Part shown: piece by piece, positions 54,686 to 64,000 of the stretch | Position numbering within the stretch: the first letter of the stretch is position 1 | How the letters are laid out: each line of letters opens with the position of its first letter | Assembly (NCBI GenBank): GCA_036435485.1 | Contig: CM071596.1 | Location: 60,499,001-60,563,000 of the forward strand | Direction of reading: 5' to 3' | Source: Saposhnikovia divaricata | Taxonomy: Eukaryota; Streptophyta; Magnoliopsida; Apiales; Apiaceae | Length of the DNA stretch: 64,000 nt | Notes under the pieces: generated by a model | Seen by the model: the letters and a program-made list of their open reading frames with translations, nothing else | The model's database searches: none | Told to the model about the DNA's origin: nothing | Made by a program: the position numbers and the translations under genes

Positions 54686-55413
54686 ATACTCCTAGTACTG
54701 CAAATGTACATCTGTCTGTTGCTTTTGCACCTAAATCTATTAAGGAAAAGGAGTACATGTCTCGAGTTCCCTATGCTAGTGCAGTAGGAAGAGCAATGGT
54801 TTGCACTAGGCCCGATCTTGCACAGTCTGTCAGTGTTGTTAGTAGGTTCATGGGTGATCCAGGCAAGGAGCATTGGCAAGCTGTGAAGAGGGTTTTTCGG
54901 TACTTAAAAGGTACATCTGATGTTGGTCTCATTTATGGAGGTGATACTGAGTGTTTGATGACAGGGTTTTCAGACTCTGATTATGCTGGAGATGTTGACA
55001 GTAGAAGGTCTATGACTGGTTATGCTTTCACTCTGGGTGGTTCGATTGTCAGTTGGAAAGCTACTCTGTAACCTACAGTGACTTTTTCTACTACCGAAGC
55101 ATAGCACATGGCATTGACAGAAGCCGCAAAAGAAGGAATCAGGTTGAAAGGATTGATCAGTGATCTAGGTCTACATCATGATCAGGCTACAATATTTTAT
55201 GATAGTCTCAGTGCAATCTGTTTAGCCAAGGATCAAGTCCATCATGAGCGGACTAAGCACAAAAATGTAAGATATCATTTTCTAAGAAGTGAGACGAGAA
55301 TTAAGGTGAGAAAAGTGGGTACTGCTGATAACCCAGCTGATATGCTTACCAAGCCAGTTCCACATAGCAAGTTTCAACATTGTTTGGACTTGCTAAATGT
55401 TCGGAGTTGTTGA
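54620..55413 (+). pseudogene. RT C-terminus and RNase H of the Tork-like element
   Basis: Begins within the RT thumb region (ILSRFGMSTAKSIDTP) and continues with RPDLAQSVSVVSRFM, SDSDYAGDVDSRRSMTGY, a TAA at 55,069, STTEA followed by TAG, then MALTEAAKE, YDSLSAICLAKD, HHERTKHKNVRYHFLR and ADMLTKP. Only the RNase H half remains; the YVDD catalytic box is missing. Confidence 0.85.
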
Positions 55414-55454
55414 CTGCCCTTTTGAGGGAAAAAATCTGAGGTAGAAGAATTTTT

Positions 55455-55672
55455 TTCTGGTACATCTGGCATTATTATAATTCGTCTGGTACATCTGTTA
55501 TAATACGTCTGGTACATCTGTTACAATGCGTCTGGTACATCTGTTATCAGTTTTTGTGAGAGGATTCAAGTCAAGGTAGTACATATGTTATCTGTTTTTG
55601 TGAGAGGATTCAAGTCAAGGTGGTACATCTGTTATCTGTTTTTATGAGAGGATTCAAGTCAAGGTGGAGATT
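55455..55672 (+). repeat. Tandem repeats leading into the polypurine tract
   Basis: Two sets: three to four copies of a ~22-base unit (GTCTGGTACATCTGTTATAA type), then three copies of a ~48-base unit ending GATTCAAGTCAAGGTGG. The last copy ends in the functional-looking purine tract beside the 3' LTR. Confidence 0.85.
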
Positions 55673-55965
55673 TGTTAGAATGTGAATGCCTTGAATACTG
55701 TGCTACCGCCGACATCACTGTAACTGCCGGATTTGACTTACTGTAGCCGCAGGAATTGACCCACCTACCACACGTAACACCACCTACCACACCTAACCCC
55801 TTAGATTGTGTCTATAATAAGAAATGCATGTAAGCATCTGAAAATTATCTGAGGCGTCTGAAAAACCTCTGTAATCTGTTTATCCTCAAGATCAATATAA
55901 TTATTTCTCTTCTGCATATATAATTTCTCCTTACATTTATCATCTTTCTTGCTTCCGTTATAACA
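55673..55965 (+). repeat. 3' LTR of the Tork-like element
   Basis: 293 bp, followed by the ACAAT duplication. Confidence 0.92.
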
Positions 55966-56002
55966 ACAATCTTTCATCTCATTTTTCTTTCTCTTTACCA
56001 CC

Positions 56003-57058
56003 ATGAATGATCTTTGGTTCCCCCCTCCAGAGAATGTAGTTAAAATCAATGTGCATGGGGTATTTGATGAATTTCCTCTGGTGAATGGTAACGTTAATAG
56101 CATTGGTTTAGTAGCAAGAGACCATGATGGGAATTATTTGTGGGGTGTAATGGGCCCTCTGCAAGGTATGACTGGTTTTCAGTCTCAAGTTTGGGCCATT
56201 CATTTGTCCATGAAACTTGCTTTTGTGAAAAATATCCCACAGGTACATATTGAGTGTGACAGCATGCAAGCTTTTGAGCTACTAGTTGAGCAAGATGCAG
56301 AGGATTTGGAGGATGAAGGCCTGGTGATTGCTGTCCAACAGATTAACATCCTTTTTGCTGAGTACAACAAACTCAAAAGTGACTTCAATCTTCAAAAAAG
56401 TTGCAGAATTCATTCAGTTTTTGCTACTAGGAATAGTGCTCCTGCTTTCATGGCTGAATATGGGCTTAGATTTTGTAATGGTCTTGTTGAAGTTCCGTCC
56501 CCGTTTGGTCGCTTAGCAGAAATACTAGATCTCGATAATGGTTTAGGACCACATCTGCCTGCGTTTGACATTCTCCATAATTTTGGATTTGGCGAGGTAT
56601 TTCACCCTTCACCTGTTGATGCCCAGTCTGGCGACCCACCAGTGTTTAATTCCTTTAACCAAGCCTCCTTGCATGATCCCGTTATGAGTGACTTGGAGCA
56701 TGGAATGGTGTCTGCTCCCCTATCTAACTCCTTGCCTTCGCAGCCTCTCTGGCATGGGGCAAACACAGATGTTTTCTCCTGGTTCAACCCATTCTCTACA
56801 GCTTAGTATGTGTTACCCACTCATTCCCATAATGGCATGGTGATTAATGAGGTCAGTCGAACTCCAACTACTGTTGTATCAATTCCTCATAACCATTTGG
56901 ATAAAGGCAAAGGTATCATTTCCTTCGATTCAGAGCAGAATCGTGGCAGGTTCAAACTCCCTCCTGGCTTCTCTTTTGGTTCCTCTTCAACCTTAGAATT
57001 TGGTGGTCCATCCAATGCAACTACCCTAGAGGAGGAGGTGATTATAATTAATGACTAG
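56003..57058 (+). pseudogene. LINE-type RNase H domain protein with long C-terminal tail
   Basis: The frame opens MNDLWFPPPENVVKINVHGVF, the usual entry of plant LINE RNase H domains except that the first catalytic Asp position (normally N-x-D-G) is His. NSIGLVARDHDGNY, SQVWAIHLSMKLA and VHIECDSMQAFELL follow; the Glu of the A-E-A-x-A motif is also replaced. After residue ~165 there is a Pro/Ser-rich low-homology tail (PSPVDAQSGDPPVFNS), a TAG at 56,804, and in-frame sequence to TAG at 57,056 (HLDKGKGIISFDSEQNR). The 3' sequence ends in poly(A) at about 57,233-57,243, so this is the tail of a retroposed LINE. Catalytically dead by sequence. The deleted Tork-like element lies immediately upstream. 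Confidence 0.6.
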
Positions 57059-57232
57059 TGGTACATGTCTCTTCATGTTAATCGTGTTAGTCATTCTGAT
57101 TAGGCGATATTTTAGTCATTTCTAGTTTATTCAGTAGGCTTTGCAGTCGTGGGTCTTGTCCCCATGACTTTGGTTGCTTTTCTTATTTCTTGTATGTGCC
57201 GTTTGGCTTTCTAATGTTATGTCTTGCCTATC

Positions 57233-57243
57233 CAAAAAAAAAA
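57233..57243 (+). other. Poly(A) end of LINE
   Basis: Eleven or so A after TGCCTATCC, at the end of a T-rich 3' untranslated-like stretch. Confidence 0.55.
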
Positions 57244-58800
57244 ATATTTGCTTTTATTCTTGTCGACGTGCAAGTGCCATAAGAAGAAATACACACCCCA
57301 TGAGCCCCTTTCTGCCAATAAATAATCCGATATCCTTAATTGTTAGTCCATTCATATTTTGGAAGTTGCGATTGGAGGTTTGGATCGTAAGCAGTTTACT
57401 AAATTTTCCTAAATACTTGATTTGAACTTCTATATAAATACAAAGATAAACGGATGCATATAAAAATGGAAAATTATTTTTACCAGATGATGATTATTTA
57501 CTGCATGTCTAGCCTTGAGGTCAGACGATTCAGTTTTGAATATGGTGGAGTTGGCAAGGCAAGGCTTGTAACCGTGCAAACGAATGTCTTGTATATATTT
57601 TTATTGATATTTTATACGTTAGGTTTAAATTTGTACAGGGAGATGGAAGGTGAACTTTTTATATTTTTTTCTGGGAGAATTTAACTTTATATCCCTAGCT
57701 GGACCCTCGTCCCTTGTCTCACGATCGGGCCGGACTTGATCCCAGTTCCATTAATGATTAGTAAAAGATAAACAGATAAATATTTTAAATGATTCATGGT
57801 CTAACAGAAGTAAAAACGTATTATCTTTTCTAAGGTTGATTAGATGTGGTTATGATTTTTGTGATTTCACTTTTAAAATCAGATCGAATATATAGTATTT
57901 AGGATCATAAAAAATGTAATCTACATCCGATTGAATATCTGATATAATTGAATCATTGGAAAGCATATTATGTGTATCTAATTTAGGTAATAACTAATTG
58001 TTTTCAAATAACATTAAACAAATTCATTATTTCACTTTTGAAAATTAGTGTCTACATAATGATAGAGAAAAGGATGTTTGTAGAAATTAATTTATGAACC
58101 GATTATAGTGAGCCAGTGATTGTTGGTGTTTGGACTTCTTATCATGTGAGATCTCAGTGGTAATGATTTGGAAGATTGTTTACATTTCCTTGTTCTAACA
58201 TTTGGAGAATCATATACATATATACAACTAAATTATTATCACTACTAAAATATTAGAAAATATTTTATTGGTAATATTTTTAATTGTAAAATTCAAAACA
58301 ATTTTTACATAGATTATCTTGCTAAACAGTCATAATGCTTTATACATAATGATTTATATCGTAAATTTGTACATAATGATTTATAAAACCTAATATGCAT
58401 AATCAATTCTTTGAAGTTTGTGAGCTCAACCAAATCATAAAAATGCAGTTCGAATATCTAATCTGGTTAAATTGGATCGCAATTTACAAATTGCGAATAA
58501 AAAATTAAAAATCGAATATCCAAATTTTCATAATATTTTGTTCACCCTTACTTCTATTTGTTGGTTGATTTTCAGATAAATTGATTTATTGTACGAGTGT
58601 ATATACTTATATTCTTTGTATTACAAACTTCTTTATTAGATGGACAAATTGTACATATTTCACATCATATAATTTTTTTCAATAAATGTGATTCCACATA
58701 AAATAAATAAATTATTTTCAATATATATCATAAAAGTAATCTTTGTTATTTTATTATTTATATTTTTTCCAAACTTTACTCCATTTTGTTATTTATAGAT
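57244..58800. other. Gene-free AT-rich DNA
   Basis: No coding homology. A short GC-rich block near 57,695-57,755 (CTGGACCCTCGTCCC, CGGGCCGGACTTG) stands out but I could not classify it. Confidence 0.5.
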
Positions 58801-58803
58801 AAA

Positions 58804-58827
58804 CTAGCTCCATAGCCCGTGCGGGCT
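58804..58827 (-). mobile_element. Possible Helitron 3' terminus
   Basis: On the minus strand a short hairpin AGCCCGCACGGGCT is followed six bases later by CTAG and then T, the canonical arrangement of a Helitron 3' end inserted at AT. No matching 5' TC terminus or Rep/helicase coding was found. Confidence 0.3.
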
Positions 58828-59949
58828 TGTTCTAGATTTGCGAGTATTAGAATCAATTTTATCGTAAGTAGTTTAAAATTGCAGCACAAACACAATTTTG
58901 ATAAGACGAAATGATTATTTTTCAGAGCAACATTTATAACTAATCTACGACATTCGTGCCTCTCCATTAAATATCTATCAACTTTAATGACTATTCATTC
59001 TACAATAATCAAAACCAAACGAGAAAAAAATTTAAATACAATCACAATATTATCCATCCATACATACATACATGACTAAATATTAAATAAATAGTCAGCC
59101 ATACAATCCAGTTATTAGGCTACAACTATTAGTTAAGACAAACAATCCAGCTTTCGATTGAAGTACTTTACTAGTGTATATAAATGCATAATTGGTGATA
59201 GCGAGATCATTGGTAAATTTTTTGCATGATCTGATTGACGAAATCATTGCTACAAGGTGGAATTTTTCTCTTCTGCTCTTCGTAGTTGAAATGTAGTCAC
59301 TACTTCCTAGATCAACCGTGTGATCCAAATATCATGAAACCAAGTGACTTAAATTAGTGCTTGAGTTTTTTTTGAGCTGATATTACCAGAATGGGTTGAA
59401 CCTAAATTTAAAAAATGGAGAGAGCAAGCAGAAGAACTTCCCAAACCCATATTGTCATAAGAAATAGATAATAGATCGATGTGTTTTCTGTTTTACTATA
59501 ATTAAATATGTTAATATATAGGTGGTTAATGTGCATGTAATTTACCGCACGAGCTTTGCTCGTAAAATCATGTTAATATGTATTTATATTGTTTTGTAAT
59601 TAAATGGTGCTTGCAACATGTAAATGCTTAGTATGCAAAAATATCTAAGAAATTATCTATTCATGATGATTGATGTATGTACAATTAAAAATAAGTAAAT
59701 TTCAATGTACTAATCTCTTTGAACGAATGTTCACATGACTGAGTTATGAGCATATAAGAATTTATATTAGTAGTGACTGCTTGATCATCCACAACCGATT
59801 TATATATTTTGACCTGGATTTAGAGACATGCATAAGATATAAATTAATACACAAATTATAGTATCTATCTTCTAAATCCAAGTAATTTGTTTATACTCTA
59901 TAATAAAAAAAATGCTACATAACTATGTACTGTTCGAAATATTCTCAAA
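58828..59949. other. Gene-free AT-rich DNA
   Basis: No coding homology. A hairpin ACGAGCTTTGCTCGT occurs at about 59,550. Some of this could be the body of the putative Helitron. Confidence 0.4.
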
Positions 59950-60475
59950 GTTTTATAATATGATCAAAACTAATATCTAGCATAGTTATAAGAAATCTCA
60001 CTTCTATGTTAGAGGTTAAGGGTTTAATTTCCATTAAAAATAATTTTTTTATCATTAATATAATATAGGAGGGGTAATTTAGTAATTTCATGATATTTAA
60101 ATTGTCTCACAATATATTATTAATGGGTTTTATAATATATCCAAAACTAATATCTAGTATAGTGCTAAGGAATATTTTTTCTAAATTAGCAGTTAAGGGT
60201 TCAATTATTTGTAGGAACAATTTTTTCATCACTAATATAATATATGAGGGTTGTGTCACGATATAATAATAATGAGTTTTATAACATATTCAGAATTCAT
60301 GTTTTGCATTGTGGTAAGGATTCTCACTTAAAAATTAGAGGTCAAGGGTTCAATTCTCACAAGAAACAATATTTTTTTATCATTAATATAATATAGGAAG
60401 AGTAAATTAATATTTTCACGTTGAATAAATTGTCTCACGAACTCCCTATTGTGCTATTAATAATATAATAGATAA
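59950..60475 (+). repeat. Three tandem tRNA-like (SINE-head-like) units
   Basis: Units begin TTTTATAAYATAT near 59,950, 60,128 and 60,276. Each has an A-box-like element (TAGTATAGTGCTAAGG at 60,155; TGCATTGTGGTAAGGA at 60,305; a weaker one at 59,978) and, 30-45 bases on, a B-box-like GGGTTCAATTC (60,346; variants at 60,012 and 60,190), followed by RAACAATTTTTTYATCAYTAATATAATATA. The arrangement recalls tRNA-Asp-derived SINE heads. Confidence 0.6.
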
Positions 60476-60605
60476 CTGCTTTAAACTTCTTGTCTTGGAC
60501 TTTTTTTCCATTTTATTTTATGTTTTTGACAAATTAAAACTTGTGAAAATTTTGATTCACTTCAATTCTATTCGAATTGATATATACCAATATTATGATT
60601 ATGGA

Positions 60606-61351
60606 TAGGGATGGCAAAATAATCCGATCCGACAGATACCCGATCCGAAACCCAACATTTTTTATTTATCGAACCCGATTTTTTGGATTTGGGTTTGGAT
60701 TTGGATATGATTTTTAAACCCGAAAATTTTTGGATTTGGATTTGGATATTATGTATACCGATCCGAAACCCGAAAATCGATCCGAACCCAACCCGAACCC
60801 GAAATCCGAAAAAAAACTCGAATTTATATATATATATATATATATATAATACATTTTATATAAAAGTCATTGGTGCATCGTATAACAAATAACCTTGTAC
60901 TATTAAAACCGAAAGATTAAAACAATTTTAGACTGTAAGTCTTTAAGATGTATTTCATATCAAATCTATTTGGCTATTTTAATGATTTAAATTCATTTAA
61001 AAATTGATTATAAGTAAATTTTTATAACAAAATTAAATATTAAAATATTAAAATTAATGCACAAAATATAATTTATTTATATAATATAAATAATATTTTT
61101 TATAATGTATAAAATATTAAAGTGTGTGTTATATAAAATTGGATTGAAATTTTTGGGTTTCGGGTTTCAGGTATTATCCATGTCCAAAATTTTTCGGGTT
61201 TCGGGTATACCCGAAATCCATTGGATCGGGTTCGGGTTTCAGTTTTCAGGTATTTTTCGGGTTCGGGTCGGGTTCGGGTTTGATACAAAAAATCGGGTTT
61301 GGATTTGGATTTTGCCAAACTCGACCCGATCCGACCCGATTGCCATCCCTA
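60606..61351. mobile_element. hAT-type MITE composed of CGGGTT/CCGAAA repeats
   Basis: Terminal inverted repeats TAGGGATGGCAA / TTGCCATCCCTA, flanked by 8-bp direct repeats ATTATGGA and GTTATGGA (one mismatch), the hAT target-duplication length. 746 bp. Both arms consist of GGATTTGG, CGGGTTCGGGT and CCGATCCGA repeats arranged as an inverted pair around an AT-rich core (about 60,820-61,140). No transposase. Confidence 0.8.
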
Positions 61352-61770
61352 GTTATGGATAATTTAGAATATTTTTTTAAATATAAATTTTGACAATATG
61401 TACCCATATTTTTTTAAAGATAAAAGATTCTATTAATAAAAAATCATATTGCATCAACAAAAATGAACAGAATTTAATAAACACATAATTAAGAAAAAAT
61501 TAAAAAAATTCATTAAACTATAATTTTAAATTATCACAAAGTGATTTTTTTTTTGGTACAACAAAGTCTAATGTAGCAATAGTTTTTAATTATAGTTTCC
61601 TGTTGGGTTTGTCTGTTTATATATGTATGTTTACATCCTCTATTTTGAGAACATAAAATTTAATTTATATTTACCTTTTAATTTATATTCTAACCTGCAA
61701 AATTGATTTATGAATTTTTCTTAGGTGTGTGTTGTGTGAGTGTGGAAATGAATGTGATGCTTGATATGAG
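61352..61770. other. Gene-free AT-rich DNA
   Basis: Nothing recognised. Confidence 0.5.
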
Positions 61771-61980
61771 ATGATTTTTGTTTACGAACAAGAGGATTTT
61801 ATTAATACTAAAATATTGGAACTCAGCCGGACAAACCCCCGAACTGTCAACTACAACATAATTGTTATTTTTGTTAAATCATTTCTTGTTGGAATACAAA
61901 CAAACTCTCGAGTGGAGAGCGCGTGTTTATTAAATCCAACCGTCGCCATGGGGTTGTTAACCACCCAAGAAATGTAAAAT
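61771..61980 (-). mobile_element. LINE 3'-end remnant
   Basis: Shares the CGGACAAACCCC block, and the preceding 'ATTTTATTAATA' type sequence, with the remnant at 16,754-17,120. On the minus strand the terminal residues read VVDSSGVCPAEF. Too short to place in a family. Confidence 0.35.
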
Positions 61981-62446
61981 GAAGTTTCAGAGAAAAGAAA
62001 ATCGAAATTTTTCTTTACTTTATATTATTATGATTCACTTGATATCCTATCATATACCATTAATGTAAAATGAGCAAGACTACTTTTTTGTCCTCTTTTA
62101 CCTATGGTTTAGCCTGTTTTTGTTCTGCTTCAAACATCAACTTAGTAAAATTTCTCACAATAAAATTGTGTATCTAAAATTCTAAAACCATTGGCTCCTT
62201 TCCAAGGTGTAGATTGGTAGAAACATAAGCCAATGGTCCAATTGTCCATGGCAAAAAATGTGTACTAAAACAAATTTCGGATTTTGTTTTGCTAATCCAA
62301 ATTTTAACTTAACCATTGTAACCATATACAAATCAGTAACTGAACCACTTATACTATATACAAATCAATAGAAATATAACGTATCCACCTTAATTTTTAT
62401 AAACACTTGATACACATAACATAGAGGATCAAGGAACCTTTCCCAT

Positions 62447-63113
62447 CATAGGTGGTCCTGACCTAGTGCAGGATGTGCGATCGTATTGGGCCCATTAAAG
62501 TCAGGGGGTCCAAAAATATAATGCACTCCTTACATTTAAATACTATTTTAGGTATTTGTAAGAAACTAAATCAATTTTGCATTCTAGTAAACTTAACATT
62601 TCTACTCTTTCATTATTGTTAATACAATAATCGATGTAGGAAAAAGTTTAACAAAATTTGATGCATTGTTACAGAAAAAAGATGTTTTTTGCATCTGAGT
62701 TAAAATAAATTGTATGTTTTAAAGTAGTCTCATACTACTTTATTTTTTTTGAACTAGTTTCATTATACAAGTTTATGAAATCTGGTCAATTTAAGATTAG
62801 AGTTAGTACGTTTATAGAGTCCATGTTTCTATAACAACAATTAAACACTACCTAGTACAAAAAATAAAGTTTTTAACTTATATATTGTTGATTGTATTGT
62901 TTTCTAAGCATAAAGTTTATTTATTTGTGCAAATTTGTGATTTTGTAATGCTTTTGTAGGGTAAATTATTTTTTACTACTAGTGACTAATTGTTCGTTGA
63001 TTAATTTAATTCCAAATTATTTAGTATTCCTTTCAATACTTTTTTAAAAAAATGAAGAAGGGCCCTTTGAAAATTTTAGCATTGGACCTCAAAATTTTTG
63101 GGACCGGCTTTGC
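62447..63113. mobile_element. Degenerate hAT-like non-autonomous element (candidate)
   Basis: The left part has TGGTCCTGACC ... TTGGGCCCATTAAAGTCAGG, GGGTCCAAAAATATAAT; the right part has GGGCCCTTTGAAAATTTTAG, GGACCTCAAAATTTTTGGG and ACCGGC, roughly an inverted relation. This layout is common in plant hAT derivatives, but I could not find an 8-bp duplication. Confidence 0.35.
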
Positions 63114-64000
63114 TTTCTTTGACTTAATAGATTGTTGGAAAAACTCGAAATTCGAAAATAGGAATACGAATGTACAAGATATAGATTTCACAACCTAATG
63201 AATGATCATCTAAATGGGAAAAGATGTACTCATATAGATATGAATAAACAACCACATTAATTTTTAAATTTCTTATTATCAGCCAAGAGTTACACATTTC
63301 ATGAAAGAAGATTTGTTGCATAGCAAGACATAACGGATTTAGAAAATAAGAAACAAAAATCGACTTCCGTAAAGGAACGAAAAATTATAGGTTGATGAAG
63401 GAGAAAAGGAATGAATTGAGAAATTAAAGCGTGTGAGAGAAGCAAAGTCATATTTGGTAAGCGAAAACAATTGTTGTCGATGAAAGCAATGATTGATGGG
63501 CAGATATCATGGATAAATGCAATCCATTTTCTTTAAAATAGTATGTACAAGATTTTTTCCTAAAATGTATTGTCAATACCTTTTTTGGATATTTTTTAAA
63601 TATAACCAAAGATCATGGACAAGGTTTAGTCCATTTATGTAGAAAACCGTGTAAGTTGATTTTGGAGATAGTTGTGATAGTGTTGTGGATATGTCTAATG
63701 TCCAGACAACAACATGGAGAAGCTGTGGCATTAGCCTTTTTTTATTGCTCATCATTTCTTGTTATTTTTTCTTATGAATTTAATCTCAATTTATTTTGTT
63801 TATATTTTGGAGTTTTTCCTAAGAGATTTTTCTTTAAGAGGAGTCCTCTCTTAAATATATTTTTTGTGATTAATAAATTTTAGCAAATTATTGTCCCCAT
63901 TTACCAAAAAAATATCCAAAATAAAATATATAAGTGAATAATTGACGTGGCTAGTGCTTTTGTTATTAAAGTGTATTTTGTACTATAGGATGCAAACTCC
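63114..64000. other. Gene-free AT-rich DNA
   Basis: Short open frames only, with no recognisable homology. Confidence 0.5.

Larger units (their letters stand above)
52576..55965 (+). mobile_element. Tork-like Ty1/copia element, internally deleted
   Basis: Plus-strand element of 3.39 kb with LTRs of 271 and 293 bp (TGTTAGAATGTG ... GTTATAACA), target duplication ACAAT (52,571-52,575 and 55,966-55,970), primer site at 52,850-52,861 and purine tract AAGGTGGAGATT before the right LTR. Gag, protease, part of integrase, the end of the RT/RNase H region remain. The integrase front half and the reverse-transcriptase core are deleted, so it could only move with proteins supplied in trans. LTR divergence is clearly higher than in the other elements (many C/T differences plus a 22-base indel). 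Confidence 0.93.

Noticed and set aside
1..64000. CRISPR arrays, operons, rRNA genes or a complete tRNA gene
   Set aside because: Repeats lack spacer architecture, genes are intron-containing eukaryotic genes, and the tRNA-like segments are SINE-type A/B-box pieces and not intact cloverleafs.

Overview
The window looks like nuclear DNA of a flowering plant, probably a dicot. It holds intron-containing genes with plant-specific homologues (a QUARTET1-like pectinesterase, an Ariadne E3 ligase fragment, a PWP1 WD40 protein, an Enhancer-of-polycomb-like protein). These sit among Ty3/gypsy and Ty1/copia retrotransposons, LINE and SINE remnants, MITEs and microsatellites. No prokaryotic, organellar, rRNA or CRISPR feature was seen. 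The species cannot be named from the sequence.

Layout. (1) 1-16,000: a minus-strand pectinesterase gene, broken inside an exon by a complete 12.6-kb Tekay-type Ty3/gypsy element (444-13,062; target duplication TTTAT; LTRs nearly identical). A fragment of an Ariadne-type RBR ubiquitin ligase lies between pectinesterase exons. (2) 16,000-17,800: transposon debris and a very G-rich tract. (3) 17,817-24,022: the one clearly intact host gene, a 16-exon minus-strand PWP1 homologue of 494 residues with three GC-AG introns. (4) 24,023-26,480: microsatellites, an orphan exon of an RNFT-like RING membrane protein, and a Tourist-like MITE. (5) 26,486-31,683: an almost complete Ty1/copia element on the minus strand. 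(6) 33,102-50,439: a plus-strand Enhancer-of-polycomb-like gene with frameshifts and a nonsense codon, split by a ~12.4-kb SIRE-like copia insertion (37,536-49,960). That insertion carries an extra post-pol ORF and is itself interrupted in its RNase H region by a 1.56-kb miniature LTR element (41,549-43,106). (7) 50,945-57,243: a SINE with 16-bp target duplication, two LINE-type RNase H remnants, and between them a deleted Tork-like copia element (52,576-55,965). (8) 57,244-64,000: AT-rich gene-free DNA with tandem tRNA-like units, a hAT-type MITE built of CGGGTT-like repeats, a possible Helitron end and degenerate elements.

How it works together: only PWP1 (ribosome biogenesis/chromatin) appears functional. 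The other host loci are fragments or damaged genes. Many premature stops in the elements and host fragments can be explained by C-to-T change at CAG, CGA or CAA codons, as expected in methylated silenced DNA. The least explained items are a coiled-coil ORF upstream of gag in the Tekay element, the post-pol ORF in the SIRE-like element, a recurrent palindrome in that element, and the tandem tRNA-like array near 60 kb.
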